NCBI GenBank assembly: GCA_028386065.3
Contig: JAKUCV010003357.1
Span: 38,255 to 102,254, forward strand
DNA length: 64,000 nucleotides
Reading direction: 5' to 3'
From: Turnera subulata
Lineage: Eukaryota > Streptophyta > Magnoliopsida > Malpighiales > Passifloraceae
In this document: one piece after another, positions 18,110 to 31,800 of the stretch
How the letters are laid out: every line of letters begins with the position of its first letter
How positions within the stretch are numbered: the stretch's first letter is position 1
Made by a program: the position numbers and the translations under genes
Notes under the pieces: generated by a model
What the model was told of the DNA's origin: nothing
Database searches by the model: none
What the model saw: the letters and a program-made list of their open reading frames with translations, nothing else

Positions 18110-21100
18110 CCTTATAAATCATCCCCATTTTTATGGAATCATCATAGGTAGCATTTTACAAGGAGGATTTGGAGATTGCTCTTATGAATTGGTTCACTGG
18201 GCCATTGGGGCGCTATAGAGGCGCCATTGGTGCGCCATTGATGCGCTATTGGGGCGCTATTGGTGTGCCATTGGGGCGCCATTGGTGCGAATTTTGAGTT
18301 TTGAATTTTGAGCTGTAATTTTTTACACACACCAATAAAACTCCAATCCAACTACCTGCCAAATTTTAGATTTTGCCAAGATGTGGAAGTCCGAGTTTTT
18401 ATTTTTGGAACAATTAATATCCCGTAAATCAAAAAAAAATTGGAAATTTTGATTTTTTAATTCTGAGCTGAAATTTTTTACACACACCAATAAAAATCCA
18501 ATCCAACTACCTGAAAAAATTCAAATTTTTTTGATATGTGGAAGTCGGACTTTTTTATTTTTGGAACAATTAAAATCCTGTAAATCGGAAAAAATGTAAA
18601 AGCACCTCAGATGACCTCAAAATGTCCAAGGAACGCTTCCAAAAATCCTTATAAATCATCCCCATATTTGTGGAATCATCTTAGGTAGCATTTGACATGG
18701 TGGATTTGGAGATTGCTCATTGGTGCGCCATTGGTGCGCTATGGGTGCGATTTTTGAGTTTCGAGCTGAAATTTTTATATTTAAGTTTTGAGCTGAAATT
18801 TTGTACACACACGAATAAAACTCCAGTCCAACTACCTGAAAAATTTCAGATTTTTCTGAGATATGGAAGTCTGAGTTTTTATTTTTGGAACAATTAAAAT
18901 CCCGTAAATCAGAAAAAATGGAAAAGCACCACAGAAGAGCATCCAAAAATCCTTATAATTCATCCCCATATCTGTGGAATCATCTTAGGTAGCATTTGAC
19001 CTGGTGGATTTGGAGATCCACTGGGGCGCCGTTTGGGCGCCAATGATGCGCTATTGGGGCGCCATTGATGCGCTATTAGGGCGCTATTGGTGCGCCATTG
19101 GGACGCCATTGGCGCGATTTTTGAGTTTTGAGCTGAAATTTTGATTTTTGAGTTTTGAGCTGAAATTTTATTCACACACGAATAAAAATCCAATCCAACT
19201 ACCTGCCAAAATTTTAGATTTTTATGAGATATGGAAGTCCGATTTTTTATTTTTGGAACAATTAAAATTCCGTAAAAAAAATGGAAATTCTGATTTTTAA
19301 ATTTTTTGCTGAAATTTTGCATACACACCAATAAAAATCCAATCCAACTACCTGCAAATTTTGCGATTTTTTCTGAGATGTGGAAGTCGAACTTTTTATT
19401 ATTTGAACAATTAAAATCCCATAAATCGGAAAAAATGCAAAAGCACCTCAGATGAACTCAAAATGTCCGAGGAAGGCATCCAATCCAACTACCTGAAAAA
19501 TTTCAGATTTTTCTAAGTTGTGGAAGTTCAGCTTTTTATTTTTGGAACAATTAAATTCCCGTAAATCGGAAAAAATGGAAAAGCACCTCAGATGACCTCA
19601 AAATGTCCGAAGAAGGCAGCCAAAAATCCTTATAAATCATCCCCATATTTGTGGAATCATCTTAGGTCGCATTTGACATGGTGGATCTGGAGATTGCTCA
19701 TTGGTGCGCTATTGGTGCGCTATTGGTGCGATTTTTGAGTTTCGAGCTGAAATTTTGATTTTTAAGTTTTGAGCATAAATTTCATACAAACATGAATAAA
19801 AATCCAGTCCCACTACTTGCAAGATTTCAGAGTTTTCTGAGACGTGGAAGTCCGACTTTTTATTTTTGGAACAATTAAAATCCCGTAAATCGGGAAAAAT
19901 GGAAATGCACCTCAGATGACCTCAAAATGTCCGAGAAAGGCATTTAAAAATCCTTATAAATCACCCCCATTTTTGTAGAATCATCATAGGTAGCATTTTA
20001 CATGGTGGATTTGGAGATTGCTCTTATGCATTGGTTCACTGGGCCATTGGTGCGCCATTGATGCGCTATTGGGGCGCTATTGGTGTGCCATTGGGGCGCC
20101 ATTGGTGCGAATTTTGAGTTTCGAATTTTAAGCTGTAATTTTTTACACACACCAATAAAACTCCAATCCAACTACCTGCCAAATTTCAGATTTTTCTAAG
20201 ATGTGGAAGTCCAACTTTTTATTTTTGGAACAATTAATATCCCGTAAATCAGAAAAAAATGAAAATTTTGATTTTTTAATTCTGAGCTGAAATTTTTTAC
20301 ACACACCAATAAAAATCCTATTCAACTACCTGAAAAATTTCAGATTTTTTTGAGATGTGGAAGTCGGACTTTTTATTTTTGGAACAATTAAAATCCTATA
20401 AATCGGAAAAAATGTAAAAGCATCTCAGATGACCTCAAAATGTCCATGGAACGCTTCAAAAAATCCTTATAAATCATCCCCATATTTGTGGAATCATCTT
20501 AGGTAGCATTTGACATGGTGGATTTGGAGATTGCTCATTGGTGCGCCATTGGTACGCTATGGGTGCGATTTTTGAGTTTCGAGATGAAATTTTTATAATT
20601 GAGTTTTGAGCTGAAAATTTGTACACACACGAATAAAACTCCAGTCCAACCTCCTGAAAAATTTCAAATTTTTCTGAGATATGGAAGTCCGAGTTTTTAT
20701 TTTTGGAACAATTAAAATCCCGTAATTCAGGAAAAATGGAAAAGCACCATAGAAGAGCCCAAAATGCCCGGGGAAGGCATCCAAAAATCCTTATAATTCA
20801 TCCCCATATTTGTTGAATCATCTTAGGTAGCATTTGACCTAGGGGATTTGGAGATTGCTCTTATGCATTGGTTCATTAGGCCATTGGCATGCTACTGGGG
20901 CGCCGTTGGGGCGCCATTGATGCGCTATTGGGGCGCCATTGATGCGCTATTAGGGCGCTATTGGTGCGCCATTGGGCAGCCATTGGCGCATTTTTGAGTT
21001 TTGAGCTGACATTTTGATTTTTGAGTTTTGAGCTGAAATTTTGTTCGCACACCAATAAAAATCCAATCCAACTACCTGCCAAAATTTCAGATTTTTCCGA

Positions 21101-21850
21101 GATATGGAAGTCCGATTTTTTATTTTTGGAAAAATTAAAATTCCGTAAAAAAAATGGAAATCGTGATTTATGAATTTTGTGCTGAAATTTTGCATACACA
21201 CCAATAAAAATCCAGTCCAACTACCTGCAAAATTTGCGATTTTTTCTGAGATGTGGAAGTCATACTTTTTATTATTTGAACAATTAAAATCACAAAAATC
21301 AGAAAAAAAAAGCAAAAGCACCTCAGATGAGCTCAAAATGTCCGAGGAAGGCATCCAATCCAACTACCTGAAAAATTTCAGATTTTTCTAAGTTGTGGAA
21401 GTTCGGCTTTTTTATTTTTGGAACAATTAAAATCCCGTAAATCGAAAAAAATGGAAAAGCACCTCAGATGACCTTAAAATGTCCGAAGAAGGCAGCCAAA
21501 AATCCTTATAAATCATCCCCATCATCTTAGGTCGCATTTGACAAGGTGGATCTGGAGATTGCTCATTGGTGCGCCATTGGGGCGCTATTGGTGCGGTATT
21601 GGTGCGATTTTTGAGTTTTGAGCTGAAATTTTGATTTTTAAGTTTTGAGCATAAATTTCGTACAAACATGAAAAAAATCCAGTCCTACTACATGCAAAAT
21701 TTGAGAGTTTTTTGAGATGTGGAAGTCCGACTTTTTATTTTTGGAACAATTAAAATCCCGTAAATCGGGTAAAATGAAAAGCACCTCAGATGACCTCAAA
21801 ATGTCCGAGGAAGGCATCCAAAAATCCTTATAAATCATCCTCATATATAT
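18110..21850. repeat. Tandem duplication of about 1.84 kb in block A
   Basis: Two successive segments of 1.82-1.88 kb share rare variants in order: TTTTTACACACACCAATAAA at about 18320 and 20140, the ACGAATAAAACTCC monomer (18811 and 20629), the long CATTGG run with CCATTGGCGC (about 19105 and 20979), and the aberrant junction GGCATCCAATCCAACTACC (about 19475 and 21350). Blocks B and C have this segment once. Confidence 0.75.
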
Positions 21851-23600
21851 GGAATCATCTTAGGTAGCATTTGACATGGTGGATTTGGAGATTGCTCATT
21901 GGTGCGCCATTGGTGCGCTATTGATGCGATTTTTGAGTTTTGAGCTGAAATTTTGTACACACACGACTAAAAATCCAGTCAACTACCTGCAAAATTTCAG
22001 ATTTTTCTGAGACGTGGACGCCCGATTTTTTAATTTTTGGAACAATTAAAATCCTGTAAATAGGGAAAAATGAAAAGCACCTCAAATGACCAAAAAATGT
22101 CCGAGGAAGGCATCCAAAAATCCTTATAAAACATCCCCATATTTGTGGAATCGTCTTAGGTAGTATTTGACATGCTGGATTTGAGATTGCTCATTTGTGC
22201 GCCATTGGTGCGCAATTGGGGCGCCACTGGTACGCTATTGGTGCTATTTTTGAATTTTGAACTGAAATTTTAATTTTTGAGTTTTGAGCTGAAATTTTGT
22301 ACACACACGAATAAAATTCAAATCCTACTACCTGCAAAATTTCAGATTTTTCTGAGATGTGGAAGTCCAACTTTTTATTTTTGGAACAATTAAAATCCCG
22401 TAAATCGGGAAAAATGGAAAAGGACCTTAGATGTGCTCAAAATGTCCGGCGAAGGCATCCAAAATTCCTTATAAATCATCCCCATTTATTGGAAAAGCAT
22501 CTTAGGTAGCATTTGGCATGGTGGATTCGGAGATTGCTCATTGGTGCGCCATTGGTGAGGCGCCATTGGTGCGCCACTGGTGCGCTATTGGTGCGATTTT
22601 TGAGTTTTGAGTTGAAATTTTAATTTTTGAGTTTTGATCTTAAATTTTGTACACACACGAATAAAAATCCAGTTCTACTACCTGCAAAATTTCAGATTTT
22701 TCTAAGATGTGGAAGTCCAACTTTTTATTTTTGGAACAATTAAAATCCCATAAATCGGGGAAAATGGAAAAACACTTCAGATGACCTCAAAATGTCCGAG
22801 GAAGGCATCCAAAAATCATTATAAATCATCCCCATATTTGTGGAATCTTCTTAGGTAGCATTTGACAAGGTGGATTTGGAGATTACACATTGGTGCGTCA
22901 CTGGTGGCTATTGATGCGATTTTTGAGTTTTGAGCTGAAATTTTGATTTTTGAGTTTAGAGCTGAAATTTTTTACGCACACGAATAAAAATCCAGTCGAC
23001 TACCTGAAATATTTCAGATTTTTCTGAGATGTGGAAGTCCGACTTTTAAATTTTTGGATCAATTAAAATCCTGTAAATCGGGAAAAATGGGAAAGCACCT
23101 CAAATGACCTCAAAATGTCCGAGGAAGGCATCCAAAAATCGTTATAAATCATCCCCATATTAGTGGAATCATCTTAGATAGAATTTGACATGGTGGAATT
23201 GGAGATTGCTCATTGGGGCGCCATTGGTGCGCTATTGGTGCGATTTTTGAGTTTTGAGCTGAAATTTTGATTTTCGAGCTTAAATTTTGTACACACACGA
23301 ATAAAAATTCAGTCCTACTACCTGAAAATTTTAGAATTTTCTGAGATGTGAAAGTCCAACTTTTTATGTTTGGAACAATTAAAATCCCGTTAATCGAGAA
23401 AAATGGAAAAGCACCTTAGATGAGCTCAAAATGTCCGGGGAAGGCATCCAAAAATCTTTAAAAATCATCCCCATATTTGTGGAATCATCTTAGGTAGCAT
23501 TTGACATGGTGGATTTGGAGATTACTCTTATGCATTGGTTCACTGGGCCATTGGGGCGCTATTGGGGCGCCACTGGTGCGCGAGCGGTGTGCCAATGGTG

Positions 23601-24935
23601 CGATTTTTGAGTTTTGAGCTGAAATTTTCTACACACACCAATAAATCTCCAATCCAACTGCCTGCATAATTTCAGATTTTTCTGAGTTGTGGAATTCCGG
23701 CTTTTTATTTTTGGAACAATTAAAATCCCGTAAATTGGAAAAAAATGGAAAAGCACCTCAGATGAGCTCAAAATGTCCGGGGAAGGCATCCAAAAATCCT
23801 TACAAATCATCCCCATATTTGTGGAATCATCATAGGTAGCATTTTACATGGGGGATTTGGAGATTTCTCTTATGCATTGGTTTACTGGGCCATTGGTGCG
23901 CTGTATGGGCGCCAATGGTGCGCTATTGGGGCGCCATTGGTGCGATTTTTGAGTTTTGAGCTGAAATTTTAATTTTGAGTTTTGAGCCAAAATTTTGTAC
24001 ACACATGAATAAAAATCCAGTACAACTACCTGAAAAATATCAGAATTTTCTGAGATGTGGAAGTCCGTGTTTATATTTATGGAACAAATAAAATCCCGTA
24101 AATCGGGAAAAATGCAAAAGCACCTTAGATGAGCTCCAAATGTCTAGGAAAGGCTTCCAAAAATCCTTATAAATCATTCCCATATTTTTGGAATCATCTT
24201 AGGTAGCATTTTACATGGTGGAATTGGAGAATGCTCATTGGTGCGCCATTGGTTTGTATTGGTGCTATTGCGATTTTTGAGTTTTGAGCTGAAATTTTCT
24301 ACACACACCAATAAATCTCCAATCCAACTGCCTGCATAATTTCAGATTTTTCTGAGTTGTGGAAGTCCGGCTTTTTATTTTTGGAACAATTAAAATCCCG
24401 TAAATTGGAAAAAATGGAAAAGCACCTCAGATGAGCTCAAAATGTCCGGGGAAGGCATCCAGAAATCCTTACAAATCATCCCCATATTTGTGGAATCATC
24501 ATAGGTAGCATTTTACATGGGGGATTTGGAGATTTCTCTTATGCATTGGTTTACTGGGCCATTGGTGCGCTGTATGGGCGCCAATGGTGCGCTATTGGGG
24601 CGCCATTGGTGCGATTTTTGAGTTTTGAGCTGAAATTTTAATTTTGAGTTTTGAGCCGAAATTTTGTACACACATGAATAAAAATCCAGTGCAACTACCT
24701 GAAAAATATCAGAATTTTCTGAGATGTGGAAGTCCGTGTTTATATTTATGGAACAAATAAAATCCCGTAAATCGGGAAAAATGCAAAAGCACCTTAGATG
24801 AGCTCCAAATGTCCGGGAAAGGCTTCCAAAAATCCTTATAAATCATTCCCATATTTTTGGAATCATCTTAGGTAGCATTTTACATGGTGGAATTGGAGAA
24901 TGCTCATTGGTGCGCCATTGGTTTGTATTGGTGCG
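23601..24935. repeat. Recent 669-bp tandem duplication
   Basis: Two adjacent copies (23601-24270 and 24271-about 24935) differ at only about six positions by eye, far fewer than typical monomer pairs. Each holds two monomers, including the unusual TTCTACACACACCAATAAAT and GCGCTGTATGGGCGCC variants. Block B has one copy (about 33200-33850). Confidence 0.85.
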
Positions 24936-25850
24936 ATTTTTCAGTTTTGAGCTGAAATTTTGATTTTTGAGTTTTGAGTTCAAATTTTGATTTCTGAGTT
25001 TTGAGCTGAAATGTTGTACACACACGAATAAAAATCCAGTCCTACTACCAGTAAAATTTCAGATTTTGCTGAGATGTGGACGTCCAACTTTCTATATTTG
25101 GAACAATTAAAATAACGTAAATCGGGAAAAATGGAAAAGCAGCATAGGTGGGCTCAAAATGTCCGGGGAAGGCATCCAAAAATCCTTATAAATCATCCCC
25201 ATATTTTTGGAATCATCTCAGGTTGCATTTGACATGATGGATTTGGAGAATGCTCATTGGTGCGCCATTGCTGCGCTATTGGTGCGATTTTTTAGTTTTG
25301 AGCTGACATTTTGATTTTTGAGTTTTGAGCATAAATTTCGTACAGACATGAATAAAAATCCAGTCCTACTACCTGCAAAATTTCAGAGTTTTCTGAGATG
25401 TGAAAGTCCGACTTTTTATTTTTGGAACAATTAAAATCCCGTAAATCGGGAAAAATGGAAATGCACCTCAGATGACCTCAAAATGTCCGAGGAAGGCATC
25501 CACAAATCCTTATAAATCATCCCCATATTTCTGGAATCGTCTTAGGTAGCATTTGACATGGTGGATTTGGAGATTGCTCTTGTGCATTGGTTCACTGGGC
25601 CATTGGTGCGCTATTGGGGCGCCAATGGGGCGCTATTGGTGCTATTTTTAAGTTTTGCGCTGAAATTTTGATTTTTTACTTTTGAGCTAAAATTTTGAAC
25701 ACACACCAATAAAAATTCAGTCCAACCACCTGCAAAATTTAAGATTTTTTTTGGGATGTGGAAGTCCGACTTTTTATTTTTGGAACAATTAAAATCCCAT
25801 AAATCGGGAAAAATGGAAAAACACCTCAGATGACATCAAAATGTCCGAGG

Positions 25851-28800
25851 AAGTCGTCCAAAAATCATTATAAATCATCCCCATATTTCTGGAATCATCT
25901 TAGGTAGCATTTGACATGGTGGACTTGGAGATTGCTCATTGGCGCGCCATTGGTGCGCTATTGATGCGATTTTTGAGTTTTGAGCTGAAATTTTGATTTT
26001 TGAGTTTTGAGCTGAAATTTTGTACACACACGAATAAAAATCCAGTCTACTACCTGCAAAATTTCAGATTTTTCTGAGAAGTGGAAGTCCGATTTTTAAT
26101 TTTTGGAACAATTAAAATCCTGTAAATCGGGAAAAATTGGAAAGCACCTCAAATGACCTCAAAATGTCCGAGGAAGGCATCCAAAAATAGCTATAGATCA
26201 TCCCCATATTAGTGGAATCATCTTAGGTAGCATTTGACATGGTGGAATTGGAGATTGCTCTTTTGGGAGCCAATGGTGCGCTATTGGTGCGATTTTTGAG
26301 TTTTGAGCTGAAATTTTAATTTTTGAGTTTTCAGCGTAAATTTTGTACACACACGAATAAAATTTCAGTCCTACTACCTGAAAAATTTCAGAGTTTTCTG
26401 AGACGTGGAAGTCCAATTTTTTATGTTTGGAACAATTAAAAACCGGTAAATCGAGAAAAATGGAAAAGCACCTTAGATGAGCTCAAAATGTCCGGGAAAG
26501 GCATCCAAAAATCCTTATAAATCATTCCAATATTTGTGGAATCATCTTAGGTAGCATTTGACATGGTGGATTTAGAGATTGCTCATTGGTGCGCCAATGG
26601 TGCGCTATTGGGCCGTATTGGAGCGCCACTGGTACGCTATTGGTGCGATTTTTGAGTTTTGAGCTGAAATTTTGTACACACACCAATAAAAATCCAGTCC
26701 TACTACCTGCAAAATTTTTGATTTTTCTGAGATGTGGAAGTCCAACTTTCTATATTTGGAACAATTAAAATCCCATAAATCGGGAAAAATGGAAAAGCAC
26801 CTTAATTGAGCTCAAAATGTCCGGGAAGGAATCAAAAAATCCTTATAAATCATCCCCATATTTTTGAAATCATCTCAGGTAGCATTTGACATGATGGATT
26901 TGGAGAATGCTCATTGGTGCGCCAATGGTGCGCTATTGATGCGATTTTTGAGTTTTGAGCTGAAATTTTTTATTTTTAACTTTTGAGCTGAAATTTTGTA
27001 CACACACTAATAAAACTCCAATCCAACTACTTGCAAAATTTGATATTTTTCTCAGATGTTAAAGTCCAACCTTTTATTTTTGGAACAATTAAATTCCCGT
27101 AAATCGGGAAAAATGGAAAAGCACCACAGATGACCTAAAAAAGTCCGAGGAAGGCATCCACAAAACCTTATAAATCATCCCCATATTTGTGGAATCATCT
27201 TAGGTAGCATTTGACATGGTGGATTTGGAGAATGATCGTTGGTGGGCCAATGGGGCGCTCAGTTTTGAGCTGAAATTTTGATTTTAGAGTTTTGAGCTGA
27301 AATTTTGTACACACACGAATAAAAATTTAGTCAACTACCTGAAAAATTTCAGTTTTTTCTGAGACATGGAAGTCCGACTTTTTAGTTTTTGGAAGAATTA
27401 AAATCCCGTAGATCGGGAAAAATCGAAAAGCACCTCAGATGAGCTCAAAATGTCCGGGGAAGGCATCAGAAAATCCTTATAAATCATCCCCATATTTGTG
27501 GAATCAACATAGGTAGCATTTTACGTGGGGGATTTGGAGATTACTCTTATGCATTGGTTCACTGGGCCATTGGTGCGCTATTGGGGCGCCATTGGTGCGA
27601 TTTTTGAGTTTTGAGCTGAAATTTTAATTTTTTGAGTTTTGAGCTAAAAATTTGTACAAACACCAATAAAAATTCAATATAACTACCTGGCTATTGGTCC
27701 GCTATTGGGGCGCCATTGGGGCGCTATTGGCGCTATTTTTGAGTTTTGCGCTGAAATTCTAATTTTTTTAGTTTTGAGCTAAAATTTTGAACACACAACA
27801 ACAAAAATTCAGTCCAACTACCTGCAAAATTTCAGATTTTTTTGGGTTGTGGAAGTCCGACTTTTTATTTTTAGAACAATTAAAATCCCCTAAATCTAGA
27901 AAAATGGAAAAGCACCTCAGATGAACTCAAAATGTCCGGTGAAGGCATCCAAAAATCCTTATAAATCATCCCCACATTTGTGGAATTATCTTAGGTAGCA
28001 TTTTACAGGGTGGAATTTGGAGATTGCTCTTAAGAATTGGTTCACTGGGCCATTGGTGCGCTATTGGGGCGCCATTGGGGCGCTATTGGTCCGCCATTGG
28101 TGAGCTATTGGTGCGATTTTTGAATTTTGAGCTCAAATTCTGATTTTTGAGTTTTCAGCTGAAATTTTGTACAAACAACAATAAAAATCCAATCCAACTA
28201 CCTGCAAAATTTCAGAATTTTCTGAGATATGGAAGTCCGACTTTTTATTTTTGGAACAATTAAAATCCCATAAATCGGGAAAAATGGAAAAGCATTTCAG
28301 ATGACCTCAAAATGTCCAAGGAAGGCATCCAAAAATCCTTATAAATCATCCCCATATTTGTGGAATCATCTTAGGTAGCGTTTGACGTGGTGGATTTGGA
28401 GATTGCTCTTATGCATTGGCTCACTGGGCGATTGGTGCGCTAATGGGGCGCCACTGGTGCGCCATTGATGCGCTATTGGTGCGCCATCGGTGCGAATTTT
28501 GAGCTTTGAGCTGAAATTTTGATTTTCTAGTTTTGTGCTGAAATTCTGTACACACACCAATAACAATCCAATCCAACTACCTGCAAAATTTCAGAATTTT
28601 CTGAGAAGTGGAAGTCCAACTTTTTATTTTTGGAACAATTAAAATCCCGTAAATCCGGAAAAATGGAAAAGTACCTCTGATGAGCTCAAAATGTCCGGGC
28701 AAGGCATCAAAAAATCCATATAAATCATACCCATATTTGTGGAATCATTTTAGGTAGCGTTTGACATGGTGGATTTGCAGATAGCTCTTACGCATTGGTT

Positions 28801-31800
28801 CAGTGGGCCAATGGGGCGCCATTGGTGCGCTATTGGGGCGCCACTGGTGTGATTTTTGAGGTTTAAACTTAAATTTTTAACAGAAACCAATCCAACTACC
28901 TGCAAAATTTCAGAATTTCCTGAGATGTGGAAGTCCTACTTTTCATTTTTGGAACAATTAAAATCCCATAAATCGGGAAAAATGGAAAACCACCCCAGAC
29001 GAGCACAAAATGTCCGGGGAAGACATCCAAAAATCCTTATAAATCATCCCCACATTTGTGGAATAATCTTATGTAGCATTTGACATGGTGGATTTGGTGT
29101 GCCATTGGTGCGCTATTGGGGCGCCATTGGTGCGCTATTGGTACTTTCTTTGAGTTTTGAACGGAAATTTAGATTTTTGGGTTTTAAGCTGAAATCCTGT
29201 ACACACACCAATAAAAATCCAATCCAACTACCTGAGAAATTTCAGAATTTTCTGAGATGTGGATGTCCGACTTTGTACTTTTGGAACAATTAAAATCCCG
29301 TAAATCGGGAAAAATGGAAAAGCACCTCAGAAGAGCTCAAATTGTCAGGGGAAGGCATTTAAAAATCCTTACAAATCAACCCCATTTTTGTGGAATCATC
29401 GTAGGTAGCATTTTACATGGTGGATTTGGAGATTGCTCTTATGCATTGGTTCACTGGGCCATTGGGGCGCTATAGAGGCGCCATTGGTGCGCCATTGATG
29501 CGCTATTGGTGTGCCATTGGGGCGCCATTGGTGCGAATTTTGCGTTCTGAATTTTGAGCTGTAATTTTTTACACACACCAATAAAACTCCAATCCAACTA
29601 CCTGCCAAATTTCAGATTTTTCTAAGATGTGGTAGTCCGACTTTTTATTTTTGGAACAATTAATATCCCGTAAATCACAAAAAATAGAAATTTTGATTTT
29701 TTAATTCTGAGCTGAAATTTTTTACACACACCAAAAAAAATCCAATCCAACTACCTGAAAAATTTCAGATTTTTTTGAGATGTGGAAGTCGGACTTTTTA
29801 TTTTGGGAACAATTAAAATCCTGTAAATCGGAAAAAATGTAAAAGCACCTCAGATGACCTCAAAATGTCCAAGGAACGCTTCCAAAAATCCTTATAAATC
29901 TTCCCCATATTTATGGAATCATCTTAGGTAGCATTTGACATGGTGGAATTGGAGATTGCTCAATTGTGCGCCATTGGTGCACTATGGGTGCGTTTTTTGA
30001 GTTTCGAGCTGAAATTTTTATATTTGAGTTTTGAGCTGAAATTTTGTATACACACGAATAAAACTCCAGTACAGCTACCTGAAAAATTTCAGATTTTTCT
30101 GAGATGCGGAAGTCCGAGTTTTTATTTTTGGAACAATGAAAATCCCGTAAATCAGGAAAAATGGAAGAGCACCATGGAAGAGCTCAAAATGCCCGGGGAA
30201 GGCATCCAAAAATCCTTATAATTCATCCCCATATTTGTGGAATCATCTTAGGTAGCATTTGACATGGTGAATTTGGAGATTGCTCTTATGCATTGGTTCA
30301 CTAGGCCATTGGAGCGCTACTGGGGCGCCATTGATGCGCTATTAGGGCGCAATTGGTGCGCCATTGGGCCGCCATTGGCGCGATTTTTGAGTTTTGTGCT
30401 GAAATTTTGATTTTTGAGTTTTGAGCTGAAATTTTGTTCACACACCAATAAAAATCCAATCCAACTACCTGCCAAAATTTCAGATTTTTCTGAGATATGG
30501 AAGTCCGACTTTTTATTTTTGGAACAATTAAAATTCTGTAAAAAAAATGGAAATCCTGATTTTTGAATTTTGTGCTGAAATTTTGCATACACACCAATAA
30601 AAATCCAATCCAACTACCTGCAAAATTTGCGATTTTTTCTGAGATGTGGAAGTCGGACTTTTTATTTTTTGAACAATTAAATTCCAATAAATCGGAAAAA
30701 ATGCAAAAGCACCTCAGATGAGCTCAAAATGTCCGAGGAAGGCATCCAAAAATCCTTATAAATCATCCCAATACTTTTTGAATCATCATAGGTAGCATTT
30801 GACATGGTGGATTTGGGGATTGCTCAATGGTGCGCCATTGGTGCGATTTTTGAGTTTTGAGCTGAAATTTTGATTTTTGAGTTTTGAGCAGAAATTTAGT
30901 AAACACACGAATTAAAATTTTGTCAACTACCTGCAAAAATTCAGATTTTTCTTAGACATGGAAGTCCGACTTTTTAATTTTTGGAACAATTAAAATCCCG
31001 AAAATTGGGAAAACTGGAAAAGCACCTCAAATGACCTCAAAATGTCCGAGGAAGGCTTCCAAGAATCCTTATAAATCATCCCCGTATTGGTGGAATCATC
31101 ATAGGTTGCATTTGACATGGTGGATATGGAGATTGCTCATTGGTGCGCCATTGGTGCGCTATTGGGGCGCCACTGGTGCGCTATTGGTGCGATTTTTGAG
31201 TTTTGAGCTGAAATTTTGATTTTTGAGTTTTGAGCATAAATTTCGTACAAACATGAATAAAAATCCAGTCCTACTACCTGCAAAATTTCAGAGTTTTTTG
31301 AGAAGTGGAAGTCCGACTTTTTATTTTTGGAACAATTAAAATCCCGTAAATCGGGAAAAATGGAAATGCACCTCAGATGACCTCAAAATGTGCGAGGAAG
31401 GCTTCCAAAAATTCTTATAAATCATCCCCATATATATGGAATCATCTTAGGTAGCATTTGACATGGTGGATTTGGAGATTGCTCATTGGTGCGCTATTGA
31501 TGCGATTTTTGAGTTTTGAGCAGAAATTTTGATTTTTGAGTTTTGAGCAGAAATTTTGTACACACACGACTAAAATCCAGTCAACTACCTGCAAAATTTC
31601 AGAATTTTCTGAGACGTGGACGTCCGATATTTTAATTTTTGGAACAATTAAAATCCTGTAAATCGGGAAAAATGGAAAAGCACCTCAAATGACCACAAAA
31701 TGTCCGAGGAAGGCATCCAAAAATCCTTATAAATCATGCCCATATTTGTGGAATCGTCTTAGGTAGCATTTGACATGCTGGATTTGGAGATTGCTCATTT

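Larger units (their letters stand above)
14976..25850. repeat. Satellite higher-order block A
   Basis: A block of about 10.6 kb starting with monomers carrying GGTGGACTTGGAGATTGCTC (about 15286). Its variant monomers recur in the same order in block B (landmarks 15291 and 25922, 17140 and 28384, 17885 and 29140, 22550 and 32150, 23601 and 33196, 24920 and 33840). Diagnostic variants include TTTAACAGAAACCAATAGAA, TTGAACGGAAATTT with TTGGGTTTTAAGC, and GGTGAGGCGCCATTGG. Block A differs from B by two internal tandem duplications (about 1.84 kb and 669 bp). Block limits are by eye, plus or minus a monomer. Confidence 0.65.
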
